In this document: positions 33,455 to 42,298 of the stretch, one piece after another
How positions within the stretch are numbered: position 1 is the stretch's first letter
Layout: every line of letters begins with the position of its first letter
Source of the DNA: Cognatishimia maritima
Lineage (GTDB): Bacteria > Pseudomonadota > Alphaproteobacteria > Rhodobacterales > Rhodobacteraceae
Direction of reading: 5' to 3'
Length of the DNA: 64,000 bases
Assembly: GCF_900129685.1 (NCBI RefSeq)
Contig: NZ_FQWM01000003.1
Location: 83,896 to 147,895 of the forward strand
Made by a program: the position numbers and the translations under genes
Notes under the pieces: model-generated
What the model was told of the DNA's origin: nothing
Seen by the model: only the letters and a program-made list of their open reading frames with translations
The model's database searches: none

Positions 33455-34492
33455 TTACTTCACGGAGTCTGGGCCGAACTCGAGGTAGCCTTTGGCAGCC
33501 ACTTCAAGTGCGTCTTCGACGTGATAGACCTGAACGTCAGCTGGGAAGCCGTTGGCCAGTGCGATCTCGTGGTTTTCCTTGCTCAGGACCAGTGGAGTGA
33601 AAAAGTCGTAAACTTTTTCGATCTCTTCGCCTTTGTAGATGCGGTATGCCATCTGAACAAAGTTCCAGCCTTCGCGTGTACCGGACAGCAGGATGTCCGC
33701 TTTGACGTTGCCGCCTTCCATTTGCTGGATGATCGGAATGTCACCGTCATAGCCATAGAAGTCGATGTCTGTACGGCCAGAGTTCTGGGACACAGCAATC
33801 GCTGGGTACATGTACCCATCGGTCACGCCAGAAATCGCGTCCAGATCAGGGAACTGGGTCAGCCAGTTTTCTGTGATGGACTGCGCTTTGACGGTGTCCC
33901 AGTCAGCAGGCTGTTCTGCCACAACTTCAATGTTGTCACAGGTAGAGATGCCTTTCAGGATACCTTCGCGGCGTGCTTCGCCGGATGGGTTGCCTGCTTG
34001 GCCCAGCATGATGCCAACTTTGTATGGCTCGCCGCCGGAAAGGGCGCACATCGCCATACCTTGGTTGGTGCCGTTCACAACGTCACCCAGGGTAAAGCTG
34101 TAGTCTGCGCTGTCCATTGGAGAGTGCACAGCAATCCATGTGATGCCTTCGGCCTGTGCCTTGGCCACCAGTGGTTCGAACGCGTCGACGTTGATCGCGT
34201 TCACGAACATCACGTCAGGCTTTTCGTTGATGGTGACTTCGGCCTGCTGGATCATTTTTTCCAGAGAGCCTTCGGCGGACAGCCAGCGGCCTGTGACCTT
34301 CACGTCGTCAAACGCTTCGTCATAGGCTTTCAGGGCGTCCTCAAAGCCAGACAGCCAAGCGACGTGATAGGGCGCGACGTGGCCGTCGTTGATGAACACG
34401 ACATCCAGCGTGCCATCAGCAGCAAGCGCGGTGGTGCCCATCATGGAACCGGCGAGTGCCAGCCCCGCAGTCAGTTTTTTGAATGTATTCAT
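33455..34492 (-). CDS. Sugar ABC transporter substrate-binding protein (ribose-type)
   Basis: A 345-residue periplasmic binding protein with a signal peptide (MNTFKKLTAGLALAGSMMGTTALA, then ADGTL). Type 1 periplasmic fold segments are visible: MIQQAEVTINEKPDVMFVNAINVDAFEPLV, then GQAGNPSGEARREGIL and GYDGDIPIIQQMEGGNVKADIL. The start has TAGGAGGAAG upstream. Unusually for the type, it lies between two permease genes. The sugar is unknown; an aldehyde dehydrogenase in the operon hints at a deoxy sugar or glycol-yielding compound. Confidence 0.92.
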   Translation of the reverse strand: MNTFKKLTAGLALAGSMMGTTALAADGTLDVVFINDGHVAPYHVAWLSGFEDALKAYDEAFDDVKVTGRWLSAEGSLEKMIQQAEVTINEKPDVMFVNAINVDAFEPLVAKAQAEGITWIAVHSPMDSADYSFTLGDVVNGTNQGMAMCALSGGEPYKVGIMLGQAGNPSGEARREGILKGISTCDNIEVVAEQPADWDTVKAQSITENWLTQFPDLDAISGVTDGYMYPAIAVSQNSGRTDIDFYGYDGDIPIIQQMEGGNVKADILLSGTREGWNFVQMAYRIYKGEEIEKVYDFFTPLVLSKENHEIALANGFPADVQVYHVEDALEVAAKGYLEFGPDSVK

Positions 34493-34555
34493 GTCTTCCT
34501 CCTAGTTGAATACGATGGAAAGGATGCGGAATGCCCGCTCCTTTTTTGGTAGTTA

Positions 34556-35512
34556 TTATTGCGCCTCCGCCTGACGGGATTGCCACAGTACGTAGTTCGC
34601 ACCGAGAGCCGCCAGGATGATTGACCCTTTGAACACCTGATGCCACACGTCGGTGACGTTCAGCAGGTTCAACGCGTTGTTGGTGACGCCAATAAACAGC
34701 AGTCCCCAGAAGGCACCTGTAACAGTGCCGCGTCCGCCCAAAATCAGCGTTCCGCCGATAATGATTGCGGCAATTCCGTCCAGCAGCAGGCCATTGCCAT
34801 CAAGGCCCGGCTGCACAAAGCCCATGCGCGAGGACAGGATGACACCTGCGAACCCGCTGCACAGAGCAGAGAACATGAAGATACCGATTTTCACGCGATC
34901 AACGTTGATGCCCGCCAGCTTGGCGTTCTCTTCGCTGTTGCCGATCGCGATCACATAGGCGCCCCAGCGGGTGTGGTTGTAGACCACATAGGCAAGGGCA
35001 AAGAGCGCGACGAGGAACAGGAAGCTTGCATAGAAGCCAAAGTATTTTTCAGCGCCGACAAAGCGGAAGAACCCACCCATCAGGAAAATTTGCTGTCCAC
35101 GCGGAATGATCAGCCCAGACAGTCCCTGCGCAATGAATAGGCCTGCAAGTGTCACAATGAATGACGGGAGCTTTAACTTGGCGACCAAAAGCCCGTTCAC
35201 AAAGCCAAAAGCCAGCGAAAAGACGATCACTGCCACGATGCCGAGGGCCACGCCCCCGGTGACGCCAAAGATCACGCCCAAAACGATGGCAAACAGGACA
35301 GATCCCATCCCCATAGAGAGATCGATGTTGCCTGAAACAACAACGAAGAACTGACCCAGGGCAATCAGGCCGATTGGCACGATTTGCCGAGAGATCGCCG
35401 ACATGTTGTCGACGCTCAGAAAGCGTGGGCTGATCAGGAAGAACACCAGACACAGCGCCAGTGTGACGAAGATGATGTTGTTCTCCCGAAAGAGTTTTCC
35501 AAAGTCCTGCAT
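34556..35512 (-). CDS. Sugar ABC transporter permease (RbsC-type), first gene of the operon
   Basis: A 318-residue BPD_transp_2 permease. LIALGQFFVVVSGNIDLSMGMGSVLFAIVLG matches the family's second-helix motif and IIIGGTLILGGRGTVTGAFWGLLFIG the C-terminal one. The start at an ATG with GGGGAGGGG upstream is preferred; the open frame extends 39 codons further through the operator region without support. The order permease, binding protein, permease, ATPase, dehydrogenase is uncommon for this transporter class. Confidence 0.9.
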   Translation of the reverse strand: MQDFGKLFRENNIIFVTLALCLVFFLISPRFLSVDNMSAISRQIVPIGLIALGQFFVVVSGNIDLSMGMGSVLFAIVLGVIFGVTGGVALGIVAVIVFSLAFGFVNGLLVAKLKLPSFIVTLAGLFIAQGLSGLIIPRGQQIFLMGGFFRFVGAEKYFGFYASFLFLVALFALAYVVYNHTRWGAYVIAIGNSEENAKLAGINVDRVKIGIFMFSALCSGFAGVILSSRMGFVQPGLDGNGLLLDGIAAIIIGGTLILGGRGTVTGAFWGLLFIGVTNNALNLLNVTDVWHQVFKGSIILAALGANYVLWQSRQAEAQ

Positions 35513-35534
35513 GTGGTGGCCCCTCCCCAGAGGC

Positions 35535-35564
35535 TTGGTAGTTTTGGTATGACCAAGTCTGGTC
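35535..35564 (-). promoter_or_regulatory. Operator cluster upstream of the second ribose-type ABC operon
   Basis: TTGGT-ATG-ACCAA (35544-35556) is a perfect inverted repeat, followed by an overlapping GACCA/TGGTC repeat (35551-35564) and preceded by a TTGGTAG half-site. The same arrangement recurs upstream of the GMC oxidoreductase gene. It fits the general TGGTnnnACCA pattern of FadR-type GntR sites. Further half-sites (TTGGTATGA) occur near 35640. Confidence 0.6.
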
Positions 35565-35650
35565 AGATTGGATAGACAATTCGAGATATTGTCAATAATT
35601 AGTTCAAGTTTTCCATTATCGTCATACAAAGATGCGATATTGGTATGATG

Positions 35651-37282
35651 TTACAACGTGCCAAGAACCATTTCGGCGCAGCGATGGCCCAGCATCATGG
35701 CGGGCGCGTTGGTATTTCCGGCGGGAATTTCTGGAACGGCGGACATGTCGCAGACCCGCAGCCCTTCGATTCCCCTGACGCGCATGCGGGAATCCAGAAC
35801 CGCCATGCGGTCTCCGTCGGCGCCCATTTTGGCCGTGCCTGCCGGGTGGTAGTTGGTTTTCACGAACTCGCGGCAGTGGTCCCGCAGCCCGTCGTCGGTG
35901 AACTTTGACGGATGAGGCGCGACAATTTCCTGAACCTTGTCTGCCAGTGGGCTGGTTTCCATGGTTTGACGGAAATAGCGCAGCCCGGTGACCATCGCGT
36001 CGAGATCGCGTTCATCCTTTAAGAAGTTGGGTGACACCAACGGCATGTCGTCCGGGTTGGCCGAGGCCAGTTTCACATCACCGCGCGAATACGGTTTCAG
36101 CAAAACGATCTGGATCGAGACGCCGTAGCCGTCGCCCACCTCTTTCAGCTTTTCGTCATCCAGATACATGATCGGAATACAGTAGGCTTCGTGTGTGGGT
36201 GGGGCTTCGGGATCGGTTGGGTTCACAAAGGTCGCGGCCTCGAGCCCGGTGGTGGTGATCTTGCCGCGTTTGAAGAGTTTAAATTCGATCCCGTTGCGGA
36301 TCATGTTCCAGCCGCGATCCTGTTTCCAATAGCCATAGGGGCCATTGGCGCGGGCGACGATGGCAACATCCGGGTGATCCTGCAGGTTCTCTCCGACGCC
36401 GGGCAAATCGGCGACCACGTCAATGCCATGCTCTTTCAGGTGCTCTGCCGGGCCGATGCCCGAGAGCATCAGAATTTTTGGCGTGATCAGCGCGCCCGAC
36501 GAAAGGATCACCTCGCCATTTGTGCGCGCGGTTTGCACGGTGCCGGATTTGTCTTTGTATTCGACACCCACGGCGCGGCCGTCTTCGATCAGGATGCGCT
36601 GCACCTGTGCGTTCAACTGCACCGTCAGGCGCGGGTCTTTGGCGCGCATCAGGGGTTCGATAAAAGCATAGGCCGCAGAGATGCGCTGCCCCTGATTGTA
36701 GGTGAACTGGAAATAGCCCACGCCGCGTTGGTTCTTGCCATTGAAGTCTGGATTGAATGGTTCGCCCTGCGCTTGCAGCGCCTGCACAAACCAACGCGCC
36801 ATGTCGTCGATATAGCCGGGGTCAGAAACGACCAACTTGCCGTCGGCCCCGTGCAGATCGTCATTAAATTTGCGGTTACCTTCGAGCGTCTTGAAATGGG
36901 GCAGGACGTCTTCCCAAGCCCAGCTGACGGCGTCGTTGTTGCCACGCAGGATGTCGTTCCATTCGTCGTAGTCGGCGGGCCGACCGCGCACATAGGCCTG
37001 GCCATTTACCGATGACCCGCCGCCCAAAACGTTGCCCTGTGGGATCTCTGACCGGCGACCACCAAGGTGTTCCTGCGGCACAGATTCATGGGTTTTGAAA
37101 AATTTCGATCCGTTCTTCAGCAATTTGAAAACACCGGGCGGCATATCCAAAAGCGGGTGGCGGTGATGATGCCCGGCCTCAAGCAGCAGGACATTCTTGC
37201 CCCCTGCTTCCACCAGATGCGAGGTCGCGACACAGCCCGCAGAGCCGCCGCCGATCACGATATGATCGTAGGTCTTCGTCAT
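35651..37282 (-). CDS. GMC-family FAD-dependent oxidoreductase (choline dehydrogenase-like)
   Basis: A 543-residue flavoprotein. The N-terminal FAD-binding loop is GGGSAGC with the acidic strand end LLLEAG. The first GMC signature is GNVLGGGSSVNGQAYVRG near residues 83-100 and the second SSGALITPKILMLSGIG near 260. The active-site His is in NYHPAGTAKMG and the Asn in NTNAPAMMLG at the C-terminus. Such enzymes oxidise alcohols or polyols. It has its own upstream operator region and sits downstream of the alcohol dehydrogenase gene, so co-regulation with the sugar ABC operon is likely; the substrate is open. Confidence 0.92.
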   Translation of the reverse strand: MTKTYDHIVIGGGSAGCVATSHLVEAGGKNVLLLEAGHHHRHPLLDMPPGVFKLLKNGSKFFKTHESVPQEHLGGRRSEIPQGNVLGGGSSVNGQAYVRGRPADYDEWNDILRGNNDAVSWAWEDVLPHFKTLEGNRKFNDDLHGADGKLVVSDPGYIDDMARWFVQALQAQGEPFNPDFNGKNQRGVGYFQFTYNQGQRISAAYAFIEPLMRAKDPRLTVQLNAQVQRILIEDGRAVGVEYKDKSGTVQTARTNGEVILSSGALITPKILMLSGIGPAEHLKEHGIDVVADLPGVGENLQDHPDVAIVARANGPYGYWKQDRGWNMIRNGIEFKLFKRGKITTTGLEAATFVNPTDPEAPPTHEAYCIPIMYLDDEKLKEVGDGYGVSIQIVLLKPYSRGDVKLASANPDDMPLVSPNFLKDERDLDAMVTGLRYFRQTMETSPLADKVQEIVAPHPSKFTDDGLRDHCREFVKTNYHPAGTAKMGADGDRMAVLDSRMRVRGIEGLRVCDMSAVPEIPAGNTNAPAMMLGHRCAEMVLGTL

Positions 37283-37410
37283 TATCTTCTCCCCAAGTCT
37301 GCTTGGCGTGCCATGCAGACCGTTTTCCTATCGGCGCCTTCCAAACGCCGTCGATCCAGTGCCAGTGCGCAACATGCGTCGCGATTCTGATTCTGTTCGC
37401 CTCCTTGGAT

Positions 37411-37434
37411 TTGGTAGCATTTGGTATGACCAAA
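37411..37434 (-). promoter_or_regulatory. Operator upstream of the GMC oxidoreductase gene; rest of gap
   Basis: TTTGGT-ATG-ACCAAA (37420-37434) is a perfect 6-3-6 inverted repeat with an upstream TTGGTAG half-site, as at 35535. It lies about 140 bases before the GMC start. The 415-base gap 37283-37697 otherwise holds no convincing gene. Near its far end is an inverted repeat CCTCGG/CCGAGG at the alcohol dehydrogenase stop. Confidence 0.6.
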
Positions 37435-37697
37435 AACAAGCATAACGATGAGAAATCCGCACAATTCGTGAAAGCCGTCTAGTTTGTCGGCTTTATAATC
37501 GTACAAAAACACTGGTTACTTAGATGAATGACCTGAGATTGTCGTTTATTTTCCAGGTCGATGCCTTTCGGCAAATGGAGCCTCTAACCGAGGCCTTTCG
37601 CAGCGAAGCAACGTGAATGGCGGACCACTCTGAAAGCCGTCCAAAACCCATTGCATCGCCTGTTCTTTTTGTTTCCCCTCCCCGTGGAAACCCTCGG

Positions 37698-38720
37698 CTA
37701 GCCGAGGATGATGATCTTCCCGAAGGCCGCTCCAGAGGCCATTAGCTCAAGTGCTTTGTCGGTTTCTGCCAGCGGAAAGCTCGCGGCAGTCAGCGCGTCG
37801 AAGTCGATCTTCTTCTCTTCGATCAATTGCACCGCTTCTTCGAATTCCTTGTTGAACTGGAAGGAGCCGACGACCTGAATCTCTTTCAGCATGATGAGGT
37901 TCAATAGCACCTCGGCGGGCTTCATCTGCATATTGCTGAGGATCGAAACCGTGCCTTTTTTACGCACGGCTTTCAGGGCGGAGTTGAAAGCAGGGATCGC
38001 GCCGCTGGCTTCCACCACAACGTCGAAGCTGCCTTCGATGTCTTTTTCTTCAAACTCACCCGCAATCAGGCCGTTGGTTGCGCCCACACGCAGCGCCAAT
38101 TCAACGGCTTTGGGTCGCAAATCTATCGCGGTGACTTCGGCGCCCCGCGCGGCGGCACCGGCGATGGCCAACAGCCCCATCGGGCCGCAACCGGTCACAA
38201 GCACCTTTTGCCCGGCGGACACGCCGCCTTTGTTCAAGGAATGCAGCGCACAGGCCATGGGTTCGGCAAATGTAAGGTGGCGCGGGTCGACGTCATCGGC
38301 CACTGGTCGGCAACAGCGGGCCGGGTGGTCGATGGTCTCGCGGAAAAACCCGTCAAGATGCGGCACTGTAGTCGCGGAGCCTGGGAATTTCTTGCTGGTG
38401 CAGAGGTTTTCTTCGCCGCGCTGGCAGGGTTCGCATGTTTGGCAGTTCATAATGGGGTTGAGGGCAACAAGCTGACCTTCTTTCAAGTCGCTGCCGTTGG
38501 CATCCACCACATAGGCGCAGGCTTCGTGGCCCAGTGTCACCGGGTTGTTCAAAACGAAGATGCCATTTGCGAAATGCGAAAAGTAATGCAGGTCGGTGCC
38601 GCAGATCGAGGCCACGGCGAGGCGCAGGCGTGCGTGGCCTTCCGGGATTGCGTCGGGCGTGACCTGATCGGTAAAAGCGATGGTCTTGGCCGCGGTGAGT
38701 TTGGTTTCAATGCGTGACAT
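37698..38720 (-). CDS. Zinc-dependent alcohol dehydrogenase (L-idonate 5-dehydrogenase-like)
   Basis: A 340-residue medium-chain dehydrogenase. Catalytic zinc ligands are in SICGTDLHYF and GHEA, and the structural zinc loop has four cysteines in NCQTCEPCQRGEENLC. The nucleotide-binding motif is VTGCGPMGLLAIA near 170-182, and the acidic ATAIDLRPK-type strand end favours NAD. It resembles IdnD and sorbitol dehydrogenases. It lies 12 bases after an SDR gene, as idnD and idnO often pair, so an idonate/gluconate-type interconversion is plausible; not certain. Confidence 0.88.
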   Translation of the reverse strand: MSRIETKLTAAKTIAFTDQVTPDAIPEGHARLRLAVASICGTDLHYFSHFANGIFVLNNPVTLGHEACAYVVDANGSDLKEGQLVALNPIMNCQTCEPCQRGEENLCTSKKFPGSATTVPHLDGFFRETIDHPARCCRPVADDVDPRHLTFAEPMACALHSLNKGGVSAGQKVLVTGCGPMGLLAIAGAAARGAEVTAIDLRPKAVELALRVGATNGLIAGEFEEKDIEGSFDVVVEASGAIPAFNSALKAVRKKGTVSILSNMQMKPAEVLLNLIMLKEIQVVGSFQFNKEFEEAVQLIEEKKIDFDALTAASFPLAETDKALELMASGAAFGKIIILG

Positions 38721-38732
38721 GCTGCTTAGTCC

Positions 38733-39449
38733 TTAAAATCCAATGGCGTAGCCGCCATCGACGGGCAGATTGACGCCGTTCACATAGGCGGCCTGATCGG
38801 AGGCGAGGTAGAAAATGGCGTTTGCCACATCTTCGGCAGCGCCAAAGTTATGGGTCGGAATGCGGCCTTCGATTTTGTCGCGACGCGCCGGGTCTTTGGC
38901 CAGAACTGCGCGGGTCATGTCTGTATCGATAAAGCCGGGGCTGACAGCATTACAGCGAATGCCAAATTGCGCGGCGTCGACAGCGACCGAGCGCGTCAGG
39001 CCAACCACGGCGGTTTTTGCGGTGACATAGGCGGCCGCAGAGGGCAGGGCCATAATGCCGCCCATCGAGGCGATGTTCACAATCGCGCCGCCGGTTTCTT
39101 TGTGCAGACGCACATAGGCGCCGCAGGCGGCAAACATCGCGCGCACGTTGATATTCAGGACCGTGTCCAATTCATCTGCGGCAACATCCCAGATGGGCTT
39201 TTTCAGGTGCACACCCGCATTGTTCACCAGCGCGGCAATCGGGCCGTACTCTTTACATATAGCGTCCATATAAGACGCCTCTCGGTCGGCGGCGACATCA
39301 CATTGCACGAAATGCGCTTTGCCGTTCAGCTTGGCAAAATCGCCTTCGCTGCGGGCAACCACGCAGACGTCAAAACCTGCGTCCAGAAACCGTTGTGACT
39401 GGCTAAAGCCAAGTCCTTTGTTTCCTCCGGTGATTACGGCAACTGGCAT
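38733..39449 (-). CDS. Short-chain dehydrogenase/reductase
   Basis: A 238-residue classical SDR. It has the cofactor motif TGGNKGLG at residues 7-14, NNAG near 85, the catalytic Ser in IASMGG and YxxxK in YVTAK, and a C-terminal region PVDGGYAIGF. Its start ATG follows the upstream gene's TAG with no gap (TAGATG). The operon (binding-protein-like gene, SDR, zinc dehydrogenase) suggests oxidation and reduction of a hydroxyl group on a common substrate. The substrate is not recognisable. Confidence 0.9.
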   Translation of the reverse strand: MPVAVITGGNKGLGFSQSQRFLDAGFDVCVVARSEGDFAKLNGKAHFVQCDVAADREASYMDAICKEYGPIAALVNNAGVHLKKPIWDVAADELDTVLNINVRAMFAACGAYVRLHKETGGAIVNIASMGGIMALPSAAAYVTAKTAVVGLTRSVAVDAAQFGIRCNAVSPGFIDTDMTRAVLAKDPARRDKIEGRIPTHNFGAAEDVANAIFYLASDQAAYVNGVNLPVDGGYAIGF

Positions 39450-40565
39450 CTACGTGTCCTTCTGTACGTGCTTTTGAAACAGGGCATTGATCTGGCCGAG
39501 GAACGTCTCTGCCGGGATGGCCTTGCGGAAAAAGGATGGGAATATTTCGCAAACATCGTCCACGAAGCCGAGGAACCAGACGTCGCGGGGGCGGGTCCAG
39601 GCGTTGTCGATAGTGTGGAACCCGCCTTTGAAAAAACCAGCGACTTCGGGGTTGCTGCCCTGTTCGATCCAGGTGTGTCTGTTCGCAGGCTGGCCATTGT
39701 TTTGCAAATAGAGGCCAGATTGCACTGGGGCCGATGTGATCCATTTGGCGAAGGCTTTGGCGGCTTCGGGCTCTTTTGTTTTTGCCGAAACGCCAATCCC
39801 TGCGCCGCCCAGAATACCACGGGGCCGGTCGTAGCCCTCGCATAGCGGTAGGTCAAAATAGGCGATCTGGTGGTCGCGGAAATTGGGCCTTGCGTAGTTC
39901 ACGTAGCCGAACAGGCAGGGCGAACAGGCGAAATCGTCGGTGGTGCTCATGGCTTCGAGCACCGCGATGGGGTTCATGTCGGCCTGTTCGTCCGGGCCCA
40001 GATTGTAAAGCGCGCGCAGAATGTTCAGCGCATAGAGACCGTTTTTGTCCGTGACGAATTTCTCAGTGTTCAGCGGCATGTCCTCTTCGCCGCGTCCCGC
40101 GACCAAGGTCATAAACATGTCAAAGGCATCGACAGGCAAAAGCGGTGTCAGCGGGCGGAACTTTGCGGCATCGGGCGCCAGAAACGCCTCCCATGTTTTG
40201 GGCAATGGCGCTTTGAGGTCGGGTCGATAAGCGGCCATCTGGCATGCAGCGTCAATCGCATAGGCCCAGACCTGACCATTCCAGACGTAGCTTTCCGCAG
40301 AGCCGCCCAAAGAGGCGGCAGCGTCGATGTTGGAATCCAGTGGCAAGAGCGCGCCTGACTCAGCGATCTGTCCGACATGCGGGTGGTCTAGGACAATAAA
40401 GTCATAACGCTCTGCCAGATCCAAAATTGGCGCGTCGGCGAAGGCCTGCAACGAGCGCTTGTCCCATGAGACCTGCACATCGGTTGTGGCTGCATAGGCG
40501 TTTGACGCCGCCACAACGGGATCAAATCCACGCGGATGATCCCATGTCATGCCTTTCAGATTCAT
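39450..40565 (-). CDS. Extracellular-solute-binding-protein-like protein without signal peptide
   Basis: A 371-residue protein with the fold pattern of family 1 solute-binding proteins (WDKRSLQAFADAPI near the N-terminus, then YDFIVLDHPHVG, and a C-terminal GILGGAGIGVSAKTKEPEAAKAFAKWI). It begins MNLKGMTWDHPRGFDP and has no hydrophobic leader. The start has GGGGAGG upstream; the longer frame (13 extra codons) gives no signal peptide either. It has no permease or ATPase partner in this operon. It may be a cytoplasmic sensor or ligand-binding protein, or exported by a route not visible. It heads an operon with SDR and zinc dehydrogenase. Confidence 0.75.
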   Translation of the reverse strand: MNLKGMTWDHPRGFDPVVAASNAYAATTDVQVSWDKRSLQAFADAPILDLAERYDFIVLDHPHVGQIAESGALLPLDSNIDAAASLGGSAESYVWNGQVWAYAIDAACQMAAYRPDLKAPLPKTWEAFLAPDAAKFRPLTPLLPVDAFDMFMTLVAGRGEEDMPLNTEKFVTDKNGLYALNILRALYNLGPDEQADMNPIAVLEAMSTTDDFACSPCLFGYVNYARPNFRDHQIAYFDLPLCEGYDRPRGILGGAGIGVSAKTKEPEAAKAFAKWITSAPVQSGLYLQNNGQPANRHTWIEQGSNPEVAGFFKGGFHTIDNAWTRPRDVWFLGFVDDVCEIFPSFFRKAIPAETFLGQINALFQKHVQKDT

Positions 40566-40748
40566 TCGGGCCTCCCCCCAAGTACCTGCAGAGAACATTG
40601 GCACAGCCCGGTCTTTGCTTTCAAGTATAAAATTAACTTTGAAATATGAAAAGTGCGTGTTACCAAAAGATGCGTCGAAAATTCACACTTACCGAATCGA
40701 TGCCTCAAATGGGTTGAGGCTGCAGTTAATCGGCGTGGGAGGAACAAC
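40566..40748. promoter_or_regulatory. Divergent promoter region
   Basis: An AT-rich 183-base gap separates the minus-strand binding-protein-like operon from the plus-strand TRAP/CoA-transferase operon. ACTTT and AAAGT are inverted around GAAATATGA (roughly 40632-40650), a possible operator. The IclR regulator in the plus-strand operon is the natural candidate to act here. No firm -35/-10 pair was fixed. Confidence 0.4.
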
Positions 40749-41744
40749 ATGACACATCAACTTGGCCGCTTTGGCCGTCTTGTGGCTGCAACCGCAGCGA
40801 TCGCGCTGGCTCCGGTTCTTGCTGCCGCGCAGGATTACACTTTCCGTTTGGCTCATGTGACGTCTGACAAAGAGCCGTTGCATCAGGCGATGCAGGAGTT
40901 TGTGAAGAACGTCGAAGAGCGCACCGAGGGGCGCGTGGCCATCGAGATTTTTGCGAACGCGCAATTGGGATCTAACCCTGAAGTGTTTGAACAGGTGCGC
41001 GCTGGTGCCCCAATCATCACGATTTCCGATCCGGGTTACCTCAGTGACTTCGTGGCGGACTTTGGCGTTCTGGGTGGGCCTTACCTGATGGAAGACCCAC
41101 GTGATTTTCAAAAGATCGTCGACTCTGATCTTTATGCCGGCCTGAAGGACCAGCTGCGCAATGAGTCCGGTTTGGAACTTCTGTCGCTGAACTGGCTGTT
41201 TGGGTCGCGACACATGCTGTCTGATAAGATGATCAGCTCTCCGGCGGATACAGCGGGTATGACCTTCCGCACACCACCAAACATTATGTGGGTGGAAACC
41301 TTCAATGCGATGGGCGCGCGTCCGACGCAGGTCGCATGGGGTGAAGTGTATTCTGCGCTTTCTGCGGGTGTCGTCGAAGGGGCCGAAGCGCCGCTGCCAT
41401 CGATCTATGGTGCAAAGCTGCATGAGACCAAAAAGGTTATTTCCCTGACAGGTCACTTCAAGGGCTTCACAGGTCTGATGATGAACTCTGATGTCTTTGG
41501 CGCGATGCCGCAGGACATTCAGGACATCATCAATGACGAAGCAGTCAAGGCCGGTGGCTTTATGACCGACTTGATGCTGGGCAGCGAAGAAGAGTGGATT
41601 GCCAAGCTGGAAGCCGAAGGCGTCACCTTTAACCGCGACGTCGACATTGCAGCTTTCCAAGCTGCGACAGCGGATGTCTATACCAAGTTCCCAGATTGGT
41701 CCGAAGGTTTGTATGACCAAGTTCGTGCAATCCTAGACAACTAA
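40749..41744 (+). CDS. dctP: TRAP transporter solute-binding protein (DctP family)
   Basis: A 331-residue periplasmic protein with a signal peptide ending in VLAAAQDYTF. DctP features are seen: FRLAHVTSDKEPLHQAMQEF, then GRVAIEIFANAQLGSNPEVFEQVRAG and the ligand-contact Arg in GMTFRTPPN. GTGGGAGGAAC precedes the ATG; 32 codons of open frame upstream are ignored. It delivers a small carboxylate, by family habit, to the DctQM pair that follows. Its operon continues into CoA-activating enzymes, so the imported acid is probably converted to a CoA thioester. Confidence 0.93.
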   Translation: MTHQLGRFGRLVAATAAIALAPVLAAAQDYTFRLAHVTSDKEPLHQAMQEFVKNVEERTEGRVAIEIFANAQLGSNPEVFEQVRAGAPIITISDPGYLSDFVADFGVLGGPYLMEDPRDFQKIVDSDLYAGLKDQLRNESGLELLSLNWLFGSRHMLSDKMISSPADTAGMTFRTPPNIMWVETFNAMGARPTQVAWGEVYSALSAGVVEGAEAPLPSIYGAKLHETKKVISLTGHFKGFTGLMMNSDVFGAMPQDIQDIINDEAVKAGGFMTDLMLGSEEEWIAKLEAEGVTFNRDVDIAAFQAATADVYTKFPDWSEGLYDQVRAILDN

Positions 41745-41756
41745 ACGACGGAAGAC

Positions 41757-41780
41757 CCCGGCTGCCATTTGGTGGCCGGG
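41757..41780 (+). terminator. Intercistronic hairpin after dctP
   Basis: CCCGGC (41757-41762) and GCCGGG (41775-41780) form a 6-bp stem (more with inner pairs) inside the 62-base gap between dctP and dctQ. No T-run follows. Confidence 0.5.
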
Positions 41781-41806
41781 CCTCGCGGATTTTGGGAGGG
41801 TTCGTG

Positions 41807-42298
41807 ATGCAATCTCTGGGACGATGGATCCGGCGCGCGGAGACATTGATATCATTTTCAGCTCTGACCGTTTTGGTCTTGTCGGTCCTTTGGGGGGTTC
41901 TGACCCGCTATGTGACAGAAAAGCCCGCGGTCTGGACCACAGAACTTTCCGGTATTCTCTTTACTTGGGTGGTCTTCATCGGCGCGATGACAGCCCTGCG
42001 CGACGGGCGGCATATCCGCGTGACGCTGCTGATCGACAGCTTGTCCCCGCCATTGCGGTCAGCGGTTCTGAAACTCGGCGACGTGGTGGTCCTGTGTTTC
42101 CTTGCATACGTGGCCTATCTGAGCGTCTTGATGATGCAAAAAGGGGCCTCCCGCCCGTCGCCCGTTCTCGATATCCCATTTAGCTACGTCTACCTCGCGA
42201 CGACGATTTCCTTCGTTGGCATGTCTGTCACCTCGGCACTGCGCCTTCTTAATATCATTGGCGAGCCACAGCACGTGTCGTCAGAGGACCTGCTATGA
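41807..42298 (+). CDS. dctQ: TRAP transporter small permease (DctQ)
   Basis: A 163-residue inner-membrane protein with four hydrophobic segments. The conserved loop is WTTELSGILFTWVVFIGAMTALRDGRHIRVTLLID. The ATG with GGGAGGG upstream is chosen over an earlier in-frame start. It overlaps dctM by 4 bases. Confidence 0.9.
   Translation: MQSLGRWIRRAETLISFSALTVLVLSVLWGVLTRYVTEKPAVWTTELSGILFTWVVFIGAMTALRDGRHIRVTLLIDSLSPPLRSAVLKLGDVVVLCFLAYVAYLSVLMMQKGASRPSPVLDIPFSYVYLATTISFVGMSVTSALRLLNIIGEPQHVSSEDLL

Noticed and set aside
34493-34555. GGATGCGG...CCGCTCC followed by six T on the plus strand, as a terminator
   Set aside because: The stem is imperfect and no plus-strand transcript is expected there; probably fortuitous.
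37300-37697. Small open frames in the 415-base gap between GMC oxidoreductase and zinc dehydrogenase genes
   Set aside because: None has a ribosome site or family resemblance; the region is better explained by promoter and operator sequence.
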